The notes under the pieces are model-generated. The model was not told where the DNA came from. It made no database searches and saw only the letters and a list, made by a program, of their open reading frames with translations. The translations under genes were made by a program, and so were the position numbers. Positions 25,720 through 35,719 of a DNA stretch of 64,000 nucleotides are shown here, one piece after another. Source of the DNA: Bacteroidota bacterium (GTDB lineage Bacteria; Bacteroidota; Bacteroidia; Chitinophagales; Chitinophagaceae); contig JAEYWX010000015.1 in the NCBI GenBank assembly GCA_023428755.1, positions 248,001-312,000 of the forward strand, read 5' to 3'. Each line of letters opens with the position of its first letter. Positions within the stretch are counted from its first letter, which is position 1.

Positions 25720-27222
25720 TTATTGAACTTGTAGTTTAAATGTTGATGCCGGCAATTCTTCTTTGTTGATAAGGTTACCGGTACTGAATGGTTGCCAGCC
25801 GTAATACACAAAGTCCGGCTTTTGTTTTACAGAGATGATGACCTTTGTACCATCGATCTTTGCCGGAACAATTTCTTTTCCATCAAGTGAGAAACCATTG
25901 AGCGGTTGCTGTGCTGTTGTTTGTAAACCATCTGCATAATGGAACGAAATAATCAACTTCCCATTTTTACAAACTGCTTTCAACGGCAACGGACCTGAAG
26001 GAACGATATGCTTTTTGCCATAGGTTTCATGTAACGCCCATCTGGCCAAACGTTCACCCACAGTTTTTTTATTCGTTGGATGCACATCGTTCTTTGAACC
26101 GATATCGCTGCAAACAGCCATACCGCCGTTCTTTACATCAGCAAGTAATTTGCGTTGCTCATCTCTGAACATCGGCCACAGTGGCCGTTCAATAGAAGAT
26201 AACTGCACCCAATAAAATGGCATCGTTGGTTGTTTCCATTGCAGGCGGTAATCATCAATCATCAATTGCATCAAGGAACGGTATTCATGTACACGTTCCA
26301 TCTCTTCTGCATTTGTTTCGCCCTGGTACCACAGTACGCCTTTTATTGGAAACTGCAGCAACGGTTCAATACCTGCCGCATAAGCAAAGCCGGGTTTGTA
26401 TCCATGATCTGGCCCCAGTTCATCTACAGGTACAGATGATACATTGCTTACATTTTCACTGCCCCGCTGTCGCATCCACTTTGGCAGCGCATCATTCGTA
26501 AGCCAGTTACCTTTTACTTTGTCTGCAAACTGTTTACTGCTGCGCATTGCATCAACACGAATAAATGTTTCAGCAGGTGCGCCGCCAATTGAAAGATTGA
26601 TCAAGCCGATGGGAATCTTTTCACTTGCAACAATACTTTTTGCAAAAAAATAAGCAACTGCACTCATGGGTTGAATGCTTGTTGAATCGCAACTCTGCCA
26701 TCCGTTCCAGAAATAAAAACTGTCTTTGTTTAAGCGGCGAGTAAGCGAATCGGTATAAGCCACACCGTACACATAACGACCTGCAGGAGGCGGATTCATA
26801 AACCGGATCAACGGTTGATGTGCATTGAATTTTTCTTCTTTCCAATGCATTTCTCTTTTCATTGTCCATTCCATATTACTTTGCCCGGAACAGATCCATA
26901 CATCGCCGACCAGAATATTTGAAAAGAGAACTGTCGTATAGTCACTGCTGACGCTAAGTATTTGCGGATTTATGTTTGCTTTTTGTTGGGGCAAATAAAC
27001 GCTCCACGAAGAATCAGTTCGTGTAACTGCAGAGCGAGTGTGGGTGCCGAATTTCACTGAAACGGTTTTTCCCGGCAATGCCTTTCCCCAAACAGCAATT
27101 GGTTGTTCTCGTTGCAGAACCATGTTGTTTGAAAAAACTGTTGCCACCCTCAATTGAGCGGTGGCAACGATGGGAAATAAAAAAAATAAACCAAATGACA
27201 AGTACCTCATCGTCTTGAACAT
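25720..27222 (-). CDS. Sialate O-acetylesterase
   Basis: A 500-residue secreted esterase that removes O-acetyl groups from sialic acids so that sialidase and lyase can act. It has a signal peptide (residues 1-22), VWICSGQSNMEW with the catalytic Ser (about 115), WYQGETNA (oxyanion and substrate loop) and DVHPTNK with the catalytic Asp and His. The N- and C-terminal beta domains match the family's usual plan. Its place in a run of sialidase, lyase and epimerase genes strongly supports sialate as substrate. Confidence 0.93.
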   Translation of the reverse strand: MFKTMRYLSFGLFFLFPIVATAQLRVATVFSNNMVLQREQPIAVWGKALPGKTVSVKFGTHTRSAVTRTDSSWSVYLPQQKANINPQILSVSSDYTTVLFSNILVGDVWICSGQSNMEWTMKREMHWKEEKFNAHQPLIRFMNPPPAGRYVYGVAYTDSLTRRLNKDSFYFWNGWQSCDSTSIQPMSAVAYFFAKSIVASEKIPIGLINLSIGGAPAETFIRVDAMRSSKQFADKVKGNWLTNDALPKWMRQRGSENVSNVSSVPVDELGPDHGYKPGFAYAAGIEPLLQFPIKGVLWYQGETNAEEMERVHEYRSLMQLMIDDYRLQWKQPTMPFYWVQLSSIERPLWPMFRDEQRKLLADVKNGGMAVCSDIGSKNDVHPTNKKTVGERLARWALHETYGKKHIVPSGPLPLKAVCKNGKLIISFHYADGLQTTAQQPLNGFSLDGKEIVPAKIDGTKVIISVKQKPDFVYYGWQPFSTGNLINKEELPASTFKLQVQ

Positions 27223-27294
27223 TCTGTGATAAAAATATAAAATAACATTCTGTATTTGCTGTTCAACCGTATGCGCAAAAGCGGCAGCAGGAAA

Positions 27295-29814
27295 CTATTG
27301 TATCAATAATTTCCTAACAGCAACCTGTTTACGCATTTCAAATACTTTGAGCCAATAAATACCTGTTGGTAATTGCCTGGTATCAATTGAAACATGCGCT
27401 GTATTATTGGTAAACGTTACCGGTATTTTTTGTCCTGCGCCATTTATCAATTCCACATATATGTTTTTATAGTCCGCTTTGGTTACTGTAACAAACGTGG
27501 TTGCCGGATTAGGAAAAACATTTACAGCTTTATCATCGAACCTGTTTGCAACCGCTGTGGTTACTGCAGGAGTATATCTGTCTGCATTATTCGTTAACCA
27601 CTTCAACGAAAAACGAACAAAATACATTTGATAAGTTTCGTATTCGCCATTCTCGTAAAACATACCCAATGTACCATCGGGCAACACGGAAATGGAAGAA
27701 TAAGCAGATGCACCGGGATAAATGGTTTTGTTTACTGACCATGTTGCACCTTCATCGTAACTGATGAGTACGGAAACATTTTTCCGTGAAGAGCTGTTGG
27801 ATGGAATGGTATGTAGCAAACGATTTTTATCATACCCGTCTAATGTGGAAGTATAACGGATGATATCGCCATCGCAATTCGGTTCAATCAAATCTGTTTG
27901 ATTATACGCTGTGCCCCATGTTAATCCTTTATCAGTCGATACGTTCATCCGGCGCACACCCGGATTGCGGATACTCATGAGCAGATTTCCATTATTCAGC
28001 TCAACAATTTTTGCCTCATCACCGTTCTGCTCTGCAATACCGGTTGATGGTTGCCAGGTTACACCGGCATCATCGGAATAGATCATAAAATTATCGATCT
28101 GCGAACCCGATGTTTGCCGTACACCAACTGCTGCAACAATCCGTCCGTTACGCAATTGATGTGCAGCACCTGAAGCAACCCAAGCAGCCGCCCAGTTTTT
28201 AGTTACAGGATTACTGCAACCTGCCCCGTACAACTGGTTGGTAATATCAACAGGTGCACTCCACGTTACACCATGATCCATACTTGTACACATGCGGATG
28301 CGGATTGGATCGGTTGCAGTAGAACCAAACAATCCTTTATCGGTTGCAAAAAGACAAATGATTTTTCCGCTTGCTTTATCAACCACCAAAGCAGGATCAC
28401 TTGCACCTGCGCTTCCCAGATCGGCAATGGTTACAGCAGTTGACCATGTTTGTCCGTTATCGGTACTGCGTCTGATCACCACATCAATATCTGCAGGCAA
28501 ATCACCTGCACCGTTAATACGTTTATCAACAGCAACAATCAACGAACCATCTTTTGCAGTTGTAATTGCAGGAATGCGGTAGTTCGCTGCACCAGCATCG
28601 CCACCGCTGAATAATAATTTATGCGCCAGTAAAATTGTTCTTGTTCCGGCCACTGTTTTAACTGCAGGTGTAAACGATGTTCCGCCAACGGTTATGCTTT
28701 CGCAGGTTGCATCAATTACATTTCCTTCAGCTGCACTCTGTGTTACATCGGCTGCAATCCAGAAGTAGTTATTTCCTTCTGCGAGTGTTTGTGTACCGTT
28801 TACTGTAAGCGTTCCCGCAGCTGCTGTAACTGTTGCAAACAAATTAGCTGTTGCAAAACGGTTGCTGCTCCCTGTGTAATAAATTTTTACTTGCGAAAGA
28901 TCAGCAAGATCGGTTGTACCGTTTAACGTACAACTCAGCGATGTAAGTGCTACCGGATTATTAACTCCGGCTGTAATTACATTTACGGCAATGATGCGTT
29001 GATTCGTTTCGCCTTTACCCACGGGTAATTCTGTTTGATACAATGCAGTGGATGCATATTGCATATCCGAAACCAGGTTAACAACTGTTGCATTGCCTGA
29101 CAATGTTCCCGTATGATTATTACCTGATACATCGGGCACATCTGCTCCTGTTACGTTTTCAAAATTCCATGCAGCTAATAAATTCGTCATCGGTCCGTTT
29201 ACAAGCATGTTCCTGTCGGCCTGTACTTCTGCAGCGGTGAATGCTTTGGTCCAAAAACGCACATCATCAATTTTGCCCGGCCAGTATAACGTGTTATCGT
29301 TTGCTTTACCAATTAACAGCGCCACTGCATTGCCAAAAGATTCGGTGCCTGCAAATGTATTGGTGCCATTCGGACCTGTACCTACCAACACACCGTCAAT
29401 ATAATTCTTTACAGTTTTTGTACCTGTTGCATCAACAACCATTGCCAGATGATGCCATGTATTATCGTTGATTTTTACTGTGCTGAATGTGTTCGGTGCT
29501 ACATTTGAACCGATGTGCCGTAAGTTGGTTGCAAAATATCCGGTTGAATTGGAATAAAATTCATACCCAAGATTACTACCGCTGGGTGCAGTACGTTTTG
29601 CAAGAATGCGTCCGTTATTGATAATCGATGTTGTTTGCACCCAACAGGTGATGGTGATATTTTCACCGGGATCAATATCAACATCTGCATGGTCTGCAAC
29701 TGACATATATGCTGTTGATCCATCGAGCAACAATACTTTTCCACTTTGTGCCTGTACCTGACCGATCAACAAAAAAGAACACAGTGCAACAATACAACAA
29801 GCAAATAATTTCAT
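27295..29814 (-). CDS. Sialidase (GH33) with LamG-like domain and T9SS sorting domain
   Basis: An 839-residue secreted exo-sialidase. Signal peptide to about 22; LamG/concanavalin-like carbohydrate domain at about 25-240 (GRILAKR, WHHLAMVVD, GKIDDVRFW); a beta insert to about 395. The six-bladed catalytic domain starts at NYRIPAI and has five Asp boxes (STDNGQTW, SMDHGVTW, SDDAGVTW, STDKGLTW, SYDEGATW). The last 75 residues (VNVFPNPATTFVTV to LPTGIYWLKV) are a type A sorting domain of the type IX secretion system, so it probably reaches the cell surface or medium. Confidence 0.95.
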   Translation of the reverse strand: MKLFACCIVALCSFLLIGQVQAQSGKVLLLDGSTAYMSVADHADVDIDPGENITITCWVQTTSIINNGRILAKRTAPSGSNLGYEFYSNSTGYFATNLRHIGSNVAPNTFSTVKINDNTWHHLAMVVDATGTKTVKNYIDGVLVGTGPNGTNTFAGTESFGNAVALLIGKANDNTLYWPGKIDDVRFWTKAFTAAEVQADRNMLVNGPMTNLLAAWNFENVTGADVPDVSGNNHTGTLSGNATVVNLVSDMQYASTALYQTELPVGKGETNQRIIAVNVITAGVNNPVALTSLSCTLNGTTDLADLSQVKIYYTGSSNRFATANLFATVTAAAGTLTVNGTQTLAEGNNYFWIAADVTQSAAEGNVIDATCESITVGGTSFTPAVKTVAGTRTILLAHKLLFSGGDAGAANYRIPAITTAKDGSLIVAVDKRINGAGDLPADIDVVIRRSTDNGQTWSTAVTIADLGSAGASDPALVVDKASGKIICLFATDKGLFGSTATDPIRIRMCTSMDHGVTWSAPVDITNQLYGAGCSNPVTKNWAAAWVASGAAHQLRNGRIVAAVGVRQTSGSQIDNFMIYSDDAGVTWQPSTGIAEQNGDEAKIVELNNGNLLMSIRNPGVRRMNVSTDKGLTWGTAYNQTDLIEPNCDGDIIRYTSTLDGYDKNRLLHTIPSNSSSRKNVSVLISYDEGATWSVNKTIYPGASAYSSISVLPDGTLGMFYENGEYETYQMYFVRFSLKWLTNNADRYTPAVTTAVANRFDDKAVNVFPNPATTFVTVTKADYKNIYVELINGAGQKIPVTFTNNTAHVSIDTRQLPTGIYWLKVFEMRKQVAVRKLLIQ

Positions 29815-29833
29815 TGATAAAAGGTTGACGTAA

Positions 29834-31033
29834 TTATTTATCGGAAGTTATAGTTGAAAGATGTTCATTCAGCAACTGCATACAATACCATTCCTGCCTT
29901 GGTAAGTGAAACGGACCTTTGAATAAATTTCCTTTAGCTGATTGTGCTATGCTGCCATCACGATGCAGGTACCCAAACCACTCTCCATGTTCTTTATCGT
30001 GAAAATGACTGTATGCATAGTCATGCACCAGCTTATGCCATTGTGCATACTTTTCATTACCCGTCATGGTATAAGCCAATAAAGTAGCAATGATCACTTC
30101 GTTGTGCGGCCACCAGAATTTCATATCCTGCCAATATTCCTGCACAGGTTTGTTGTACACATCACGGAAGTATAAAATACCGCCATGTTCTTTATCCCAT
30201 CCACGCTCCCACATATAATCAAGCATCTTGCAACCAAGTGCAACCAGGTGCGGATCGTTGTTGCGATGCTTTGCTTCGTGCAGAATAAACCACGCACCTT
30301 CAATAGCATGGCCGGGATTGAGTGTGCGTCCATCAATATGATCGATGATGCTGCCATCGGGCGCCACCTGTTCCATCACACATTTAATATCATCTTTTAC
30401 GAAGTAAGTTTCAATTTCATTGATCCATTTGCTGATCCATTCATCGCAACGATCATCACCAATTAACTCTCTTAACTGTTGTGCCGTATTCATCATGATC
30501 ATTGGCACACCAATTCCTTTTGCAGGTCTTGTACCGGTGAACTTTGGCTCCAGTTTCTTTTCGCCACTTGCATAGGCAATGCAGTTACCAAAAACTTTCC
30601 GTGCATTGGCGGCCGCTTCTTCATCGCCACTGGCCTTTGCATAAGCAGCCGTAGCAATCACATAAAATGTTTCAGAGAAATAATACCTGCGTTTACGAAT
30701 AGGTTGGCCATCACGTGTTACATGAAAGAACATCTGTCCGTCGCTATCAAAACAATGCTTGTTTAAAAACTCATAGCCGAGTTTAGCACCATCGAGCCAT
30801 TCTTGTTTTTTCTCCACTGTGTTATACAAGGTTGATAAGAGCCATGTTGCACGGCCCTGTATCCATATCGCTTTATCATCATCAATGAGTGAACCATCTG
30901 CGTCACGCATCAATAAAAAACCACCGTGTTCTGTATCAAACGAACGGGGAAACCAGAACGGAACAGTATCGTTCAATAACTGGTTTGCATAGAAATCACG
31001 TAAGGCAATCAGATCGTTTGTTGTGTAAACCAT
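29834..31033 (-). CDS. N-acylglucosamine 2-epimerase (AGE family)
   Basis: A 399-residue cytoplasmic alpha/alpha-barrel enzyme. Motifs include FPRSFDTEHGGFL, WIQGRATWLLSTL, FYVIATAAYA, LNPGHAIEGAWFIL (two active-site His regions) and WWPHNEVIIATL. In the Bacteroides-type route this enzyme converts ManNAc to GlcNAc, replacing the ManNAc-6-P route of enteric bacteria. It sits between the two sialidase genes, 19 and 26 nt from them. No GlcNAc kinase is encoded in the window, so phosphorylation must be done from elsewhere. Confidence 0.92.
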   Translation of the reverse strand: MVYTTNDLIALRDFYANQLLNDTVPFWFPRSFDTEHGGFLLMRDADGSLIDDDKAIWIQGRATWLLSTLYNTVEKKQEWLDGAKLGYEFLNKHCFDSDGQMFFHVTRDGQPIRKRRYYFSETFYVIATAAYAKASGDEEAAANARKVFGNCIAYASGEKKLEPKFTGTRPAKGIGVPMIMMNTAQQLRELIGDDRCDEWISKWINEIETYFVKDDIKCVMEQVAPDGSIIDHIDGRTLNPGHAIEGAWFILHEAKHRNNDPHLVALGCKMLDYMWERGWDKEHGGILYFRDVYNKPVQEYWQDMKFWWPHNEVIIATLLAYTMTGNEKYAQWHKLVHDYAYSHFHDKEHGEWFGYLHRDGSIAQSAKGNLFKGPFHLPRQEWYCMQLLNEHLSTITSDK

Positions 31034-31059
31034 GTTGCGTTCTTATTTCTATCTTCTAA

Positions 31060-32220
31060 TCAATTCCACTTTACAACTGTGAAAATGATTTTTGCATAAT
31101 TATCTTTCTCGTAAAGGATGCCGATCTTGTTTTTAGAAATGCGTACAAGATCAGAGTAAGCAGTATTATCTCTTTTACCGGTTGAATCGATCACAATACT
31201 TTTCTTCCACGTAAAGCCATCATTATAGCTGATGCGGAGAGTAAGATTATCCCTGCTCTTTGTATCGGCAGCATTGCAGAAGGCAACGATATGCTTCCCT
31301 TTCTTTTTACCAACCGTTAAAATACTTCCCTGGCAAACAGGATCGGGTAAGTTGTTATCAAAATAAACACTGTCCCACTTGGCGCCACCATCTTTGCTGA
31401 TGGCAATTAACCGTGCACGCACATCGCCTTTCTGATTGCGTATGTTCATCATTAAACGGTTACCGGAAATCTGCGTTGCCATTGCCTCGTTACCACCAAC
31501 ACGATCAACAGTTTCACTTAACTGAAATGTTTTTCCATGATCATCGGTATAAAAACCATGTGCTTTGTAATCTTCTGCCTGCTTCAAGGGTTCACCTGCA
31601 GAATGATTCGCTGCAACAAAAATCCGTCCCTTGTACACACCTGTACTGAACTGCATGGCATGACCGGGAGTATTGGCATAACTGCGCCAGTCTTCATTAA
31701 AATTATAAGCAGCATTTGTTGCCGGTTGTTTTGGACGATGCACTTGAGTGGTTATGTTCACTGCTTCACTCCATGTTACACCGCCATCGGTTGATGTTTT
31801 GTACCACACTTCACGTAAACCTTTTCCTTTACGCACTTCGCCTTCGTGATTATTACCGGTGTTGTAAAACAAAAACACTCTTCCTTGCGGATACATAGGA
31901 TCTGTTTCATCAACAACAGGCGCAGGGTTGCCTGCTTGCAGATTATCATAGTTCACAACAGTTTGAATGGCTGTCCATGTTTTTCCATGATCTGTGCTGC
32001 GTTTCAGTACAATATTGATATCGCCAAAATCGCCGGCATTATTTACACGACCTTCGGCAAAAGCCAGCAAGGTTCCATCTTTCAACGAAACAATAGCAGG
32101 AATACGGTAACTCTTATGTCCTTCCTTTCCTGATTCAAATACGCTAACCGGTGCAGTTTGTGCCAATACAACCGTAGCTGCAAACAACAAACCCAAAACA
32201 ATCAAACAAAGTCTCTTCAT
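31060..32220 (-). CDS. Exo-alpha-sialidase (GH33), short form
   Basis: A 386-residue secreted sialidase made of a signal peptide (residues 1-20) and a bare six-bladed propeller. It has SYRIPAIV with the first catalytic Arg, FAEGRVNNAGDFGD, and Asp boxes STDHGKTW, STDGGVTW, TDDHGKTF and SYNDGFTW. A Glu in NRLMMNIRN-type context and the Tyr near the C-terminus (SDLVRISKNKIG) fit the family. Unlike the second sialidase it lacks a sorting domain, so it is probably periplasmic or otherwise exported without T9SS. Confidence 0.93.
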   Translation of the reverse strand: MKRLCLIVLGLLFAATVVLAQTAPVSVFESGKEGHKSYRIPAIVSLKDGTLLAFAEGRVNNAGDFGDINIVLKRSTDHGKTWTAIQTVVNYDNLQAGNPAPVVDETDPMYPQGRVFLFYNTGNNHEGEVRKGKGLREVWYKTSTDGGVTWSEAVNITTQVHRPKQPATNAAYNFNEDWRSYANTPGHAMQFSTGVYKGRIFVAANHSAGEPLKQAEDYKAHGFYTDDHGKTFQLSETVDRVGGNEAMATQISGNRLMMNIRNQKGDVRARLIAISKDGGAKWDSVYFDNNLPDPVCQGSILTVGKKKGKHIVAFCNAADTKSRDNLTLRISYNDGFTWKKSIVIDSTGKRDNTAYSDLVRISKNKIGILYEKDNYAKIIFTVVKWN

Positions 32221-32245
32221 TTTTCTGTATTAAAACTGTGAATAG

Positions 32246-33513
32246 TTATTCTTCTGTTGCAGTTGTTGCTTTTGGTTTTAAAAACAACAACTGTATCATT
32301 AAAGCGAATGCAACAATACCGCTGAGCATCGCAAAATCTTTTCCCAGGTTTCCTGCATCGGTAGATTTACCTAACCAATCGGTGATAAACGCACCGGCAA
32401 ATACACCCACCATATTCATTAAACCATAGGCCGTTGCCCGATACTTTGATGAAACAAACTGACAAAGAATGGGCATGTTGTTCGCATCGAACATACCAAA
32501 GCCAAAACCAAAACAAAATGCTGCGCCAATCACACTGAACAATGAACTGCCGAAACCGATGAACAACAATGCAGGAATGGTTAACCCTAACCCGATTGCA
32601 CTGGTGTAAATACGGCCACGAATATTTTTCTGCACCCAACGATCGGATAAAATACCTCCAATGATAACGCCCATAAAAGAGGATGCTGCAATGGTGATCG
32701 TTGAAAGCGGACCCGCCTTCGACATATCAATTTGTAAACTGTCGGCAAACAAAGTAGGCAGCCAGTTCTTTACTCCCCAGCCGGGCAAACTTGGTACAGC
32801 GAAATAAAGTAAGATGATCCAGAAAGAAATGTTGCTGAAGAGTAACGCCAGCCCTTTTGTAACAGAAGGTTTTTCTGTTTGATTTCTTTCGACAGTAATT
32901 GTTATTTTCTCTCGCAAAAAAAACAGTAATACAACAGCGTAACAAATTCCGATCAACCCGAATGTATGAAAAGCTGCTTTCCACGAAAATGCTGATGCAA
33001 TGGTTGCACCGAAGCCACCCAATGCCTGGCCCATGTACAAACCTGTCATGTGAATACCTATGGCGAGTGATCTTGTTTTATCGCTGTGATAATCGGCAAT
33101 AAGTGCAAGTCCCGTCGGAATGTACAAGGCTTCACTAACGCCCATGACCGCCCGAAGCCAGTACAGTTGCGTAAAGTTTTGTGCATAGCCCATGGCCAAT
33201 GTAACGGCACTCCACACAAACAGACTTATAACAATCAACCATTTACGATTGACACGATCTGCAATAATACCCGCAACCGGACTCATGAAACCATAGATCC
33301 ATAAAAAGATGGCCATCAAACGTCCGAAGTTGGTGGCTGTTTGCAACTCAGCAATATCAATCATCATCGATGGCTTCATGGTGCTGAGCATTTGCCTGTC
33401 CATATAATTGAGCAGGGCCACTACCCAAAGCAAACCAACAACAATCCAGGGATAAAAGCCCTATCACCTAAAGGGGGATTATTAACCTGTGCTATGTTAT
33501 TACCTTCTCTCAC
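32246..33513 (-). CDS. MFS transporter, probable sialic acid permease, with apparent frameshift near the N-terminus
   Basis: A 12-helix permease of the anion:cation symporter-like group: WVVALLNYMDRQM, GFMSPVAGIIADRVNRKW (loop 2-3 motif), and helices to FLKPKA at the C-terminus. The most plausible start is GTG at 33513, which overlaps the TGA of the upstream kelch gene (GTGA). From there the frame reads REGNNIAQVNNPPLGDR and then leaves the transporter frame. The transporter frame has no ATG before codon MDRQM but reads GFYPWIVVG up to an in-frame TAG (33463-33461). One extra G in the G-run 33459-33461 would join the two into a 422-residue protein. This may be a sequencing error, a real mutation or programmed slippage. 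Confidence 0.8.
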
Positions 33514-34649
33514 TTTCGTAATTGTGGTTTTATGCTAAGTATATTTGGTGAGCGCACACCTGCTTTTATTTCTCCACTTGGTATAATAAAACAATCATTC
33601 CATTGCACAACTGTTGTTGTAACTGGCGTTGCGCAAGGAATATCTCCAACGGCTTGCCAAGTATCCTTGGCTATATCATACGATAAAACTTCTTTGCTAA
33701 AACCAGGATGTGCTGTTTGCAGCTTTGCTTTCTCTTCGGTTAAACGTTGCTTTTCGTTTGCATCTTTGCTGTTGTTGATAGCAGCAATTAATTCTTCTGT
33801 GCGATGAAAGGTTGCGCCTTTATCGCCGCCAAACAATAATAATTTATTTTGATAAACTGCACCTGCACCTGCACTTAATGCATAAGGTAACGGTTGTTTT
33901 TCTGTCCACTGGTTTGTTTGAATATTAAATTCAAAAACGGAGCTGTACAAATCGCTGATGCCGTTGCTGTTTTTCTTGCGGCCACCAATGAAATAAATAG
34001 TTGTTGCGATAGACAGTAATACGGTATGCGATACTTGTTGCGGAAGTGGTGTTAATTGCTGCCATCCTTTTATCGTATCGTTCAGATCAAGTACTAAAAA
34101 CTGGTTACTGGCTGCAGTTGCAGTTTCGCCACCTGCTAAATAAATTTTATTACCTATGGTAGTTACAGCAGCGTTGGTAATTGCAAACGGAAGATCGGGC
34201 AATGCTGTTGTTGTAACCATTGATTGGTTAACTTTAAGCAAGTATACTCTTTTACTAAGACCGTTTTCATTTTCTCCACCTGCAAACAAAATTCCTTTTG
34301 GTGTGGTACAGCTTGCTGCATAAGCGATGGAAAAAGGCAGTTTGCTTTTTTGTTGTAATACAAACCGGTTTCCTTTTTTTGCATACACATACAGCTCATT
34401 GGAATACTTTTTCTTTCCACCGTTCCAGGGCATTGCGTCGGGGAAGTTTGCACCACCTGCAAGCAGCAACTTATTATCGTGCAAACCGGCAACCATTCCG
34501 GCAAAACCTAAAGCGGCTTGTCCGTTTGCGGCAACAGGCAGCTCGGCTGCAATAGTCCATTGCAGTTTCAGCTCCTGTTTTTTCTGTGCATATATGGATG
34601 CGTTAAAAAACATGAGGAAGAATAAAAGCGATATGTGCAAGCGATTCAT
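33510..34649 (-). CDS. nanM: Kelch-repeat N-acetylneuraminate epimerase (mutarotase)
   Basis: A 379-residue exported six-bladed kelch propeller. Signal peptide 1-21, then repeated Gly-Gly units (LLLAGGANFPDAMPW, ILFAGGENENG, KIYLAGGETA, IYFIGGRKKN, KLLLFGGDKG). This is the cyclically permuted mutarotase family, which converts alpha-Neu5Ac released by sialidase to the beta form used by transporters. It is 6 nt after nanA, and its stop overlaps the proposed GTG of the transporter, consistent with transport-linked function. Confidence 0.88.
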   Translation of the reverse strand: MNRLHISLLFFLMFFNASIYAQKKQELKLQWTIAAELPVAANGQAALGFAGMVAGLHDNKLLLAGGANFPDAMPWNGGKKKYSNELYVYAKKGNRFVLQQKSKLPFSIAYAASCTTPKGILFAGGENENGLSKRVYLLKVNQSMVTTTALPDLPFAITNAAVTTIGNKIYLAGGETATAASNQFLVLDLNDTIKGWQQLTPLPQQVSHTVLLSIATTIYFIGGRKKNSNGISDLYSSVFEFNIQTNQWTEKQPLPYALSAGAGAVYQNKLLLFGGDKGATFHRTEELIAAINNSKDANEKQRLTEEKAKLQTAHPGFSKEVLSYDIAKDTWQAVGDIPCATPVTTTVVQWNDCFIIPSGEIKAGVRSPNILSIKPQLRK

Positions 34650-34655
34650 TACTGT

Positions 34656-35603
34656 TTATACATTCACGGTCGGTTGTAAGCGTGATGAGAATTGAGCAAA
34701 CCCGAGCTGTTCAACATCTTTTTTAAAAAATTCAAATTCTGTTGCGGTCATATTTTTTACAGGTAAACGAAACTCACCACAATCGATACCCAGTACTTTC
34801 ATGTACACTTTACCTGTTGCAATACCGCCATACTTTCCTAACAATGTAATCATATCAATCGACTTTTGCTGCAAAGAATTCGCTGTTTGTAAATCGCCGT
34901 TGTTAAATGCATCAATTAAATTGTAATACAAAGGTGCAGCATAATTAAACGTACTGCCAACCGATGCTTTAGTGCCAAGTGCCAATGCAGGCAGCATATT
35001 TTCATCTCTGCCCCAGAGCATATCGTACTTACCATCTTTAAAATTCATGCACGAAAGAAAATCCATAAAATCTTCGTGTGTGTATTTAATACCTGCGAAG
35101 TTGGGAATCAAATTATCTACTGCCTTCAGCAATTCGAGCATTGGAAAACCAACGCCTGTCAACACCGGAATATGATAATAGTAAAACGGCATATCGGGCA
35201 CAACCGAAGCGACTTCACTGCAGGCTTTTGCCAGCATTTCAACCGATGCCGGTTTAAAATAAAAAGGTGCGGTAAACGAAATTGCATCAAGTCCAATTGC
35301 TTTTGCATGCAAGGCCAGCTCTTTACAATCGGTTAAGCAAGTACCCCCCAGCAAAGGCATTACAATAAATTCTGCATCTTCTTTTGTAACTGCAGCCCAT
35401 GATTCTGCCACTGCTTTCTTTTCGTTGAGCGATAAAGAAACACCTTCGCCTGTTGATCCGCAAATGAATGCGCCTTTTACGCCGTTTGCCTTCAGCATTT
35501 CGTAATAGGCGGGAATGATTGCCAGGTTAAGCGAACCATCACCATGCATAGGTGTAAAAGGTGCGGCAATTAATCCCTCTAATTTCTTTGTGTTCATATG
35601 CAC
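34656..35603 (-). CDS. nanA: N-acetylneuraminate lyase (DHDPS superfamily)
   Basis: A 315-residue cytoplasmic aldolase that splits Neu5Ac into ManNAc and pyruvate. It shows CGSTGEGVSLSLNEK (the GSTGEG carboxylate loop), FYYYHIPV with the active-site Tyr (about 144), and the Schiff-base Lys in FAGIKYTHEDF (about 172). GRDENMLPALALG and YMKVLGIDCGEFRLP complete the family pattern. Two ATGs (MHM) are possible starts. It is the first catabolic gene after susCD, behind a terminator hairpin. Confidence 0.93.
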   Translation of the reverse strand: MHMNTKKLEGLIAAPFTPMHGDGSLNLAIIPAYYEMLKANGVKGAFICGSTGEGVSLSLNEKKAVAESWAAVTKEDAEFIVMPLLGGTCLTDCKELALHAKAIGLDAISFTAPFYFKPASVEMLAKACSEVASVVPDMPFYYYHIPVLTGVGFPMLELLKAVDNLIPNFAGIKYTHEDFMDFLSCMNFKDGKYDMLWGRDENMLPALALGTKASVGSTFNYAAPLYYNLIDAFNNGDLQTANSLQQKSIDMITLLGKYGGIATGKVYMKVLGIDCGEFRLPVKNMTATEFEFFKKDVEQLGFAQFSSRLQPTVNV

Positions 35604-35625
35604 AAGTTCTATAAATTAATAAACA

Positions 35626-35657
35626 TTAAAAAAATCCGGGAGCAGGAATACTCCCGG
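35626..35657 (-). terminator. Internal terminator between susD and nanA
   Basis: On the minus strand CCGGGAG (35657-35651) pairs with CTCCCGG (35642-35636) and is followed by seven T. Its place inside the operon suggests partial termination, giving more susCD than downstream enzyme mRNA. Confidence 0.8.
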
Positions 35658-35719
35658 CTAAACTAACTGCTGATTATGAGAAACTAAACAATTTGCTCTT
35701 TTTCGTTTACGATTTCCCG

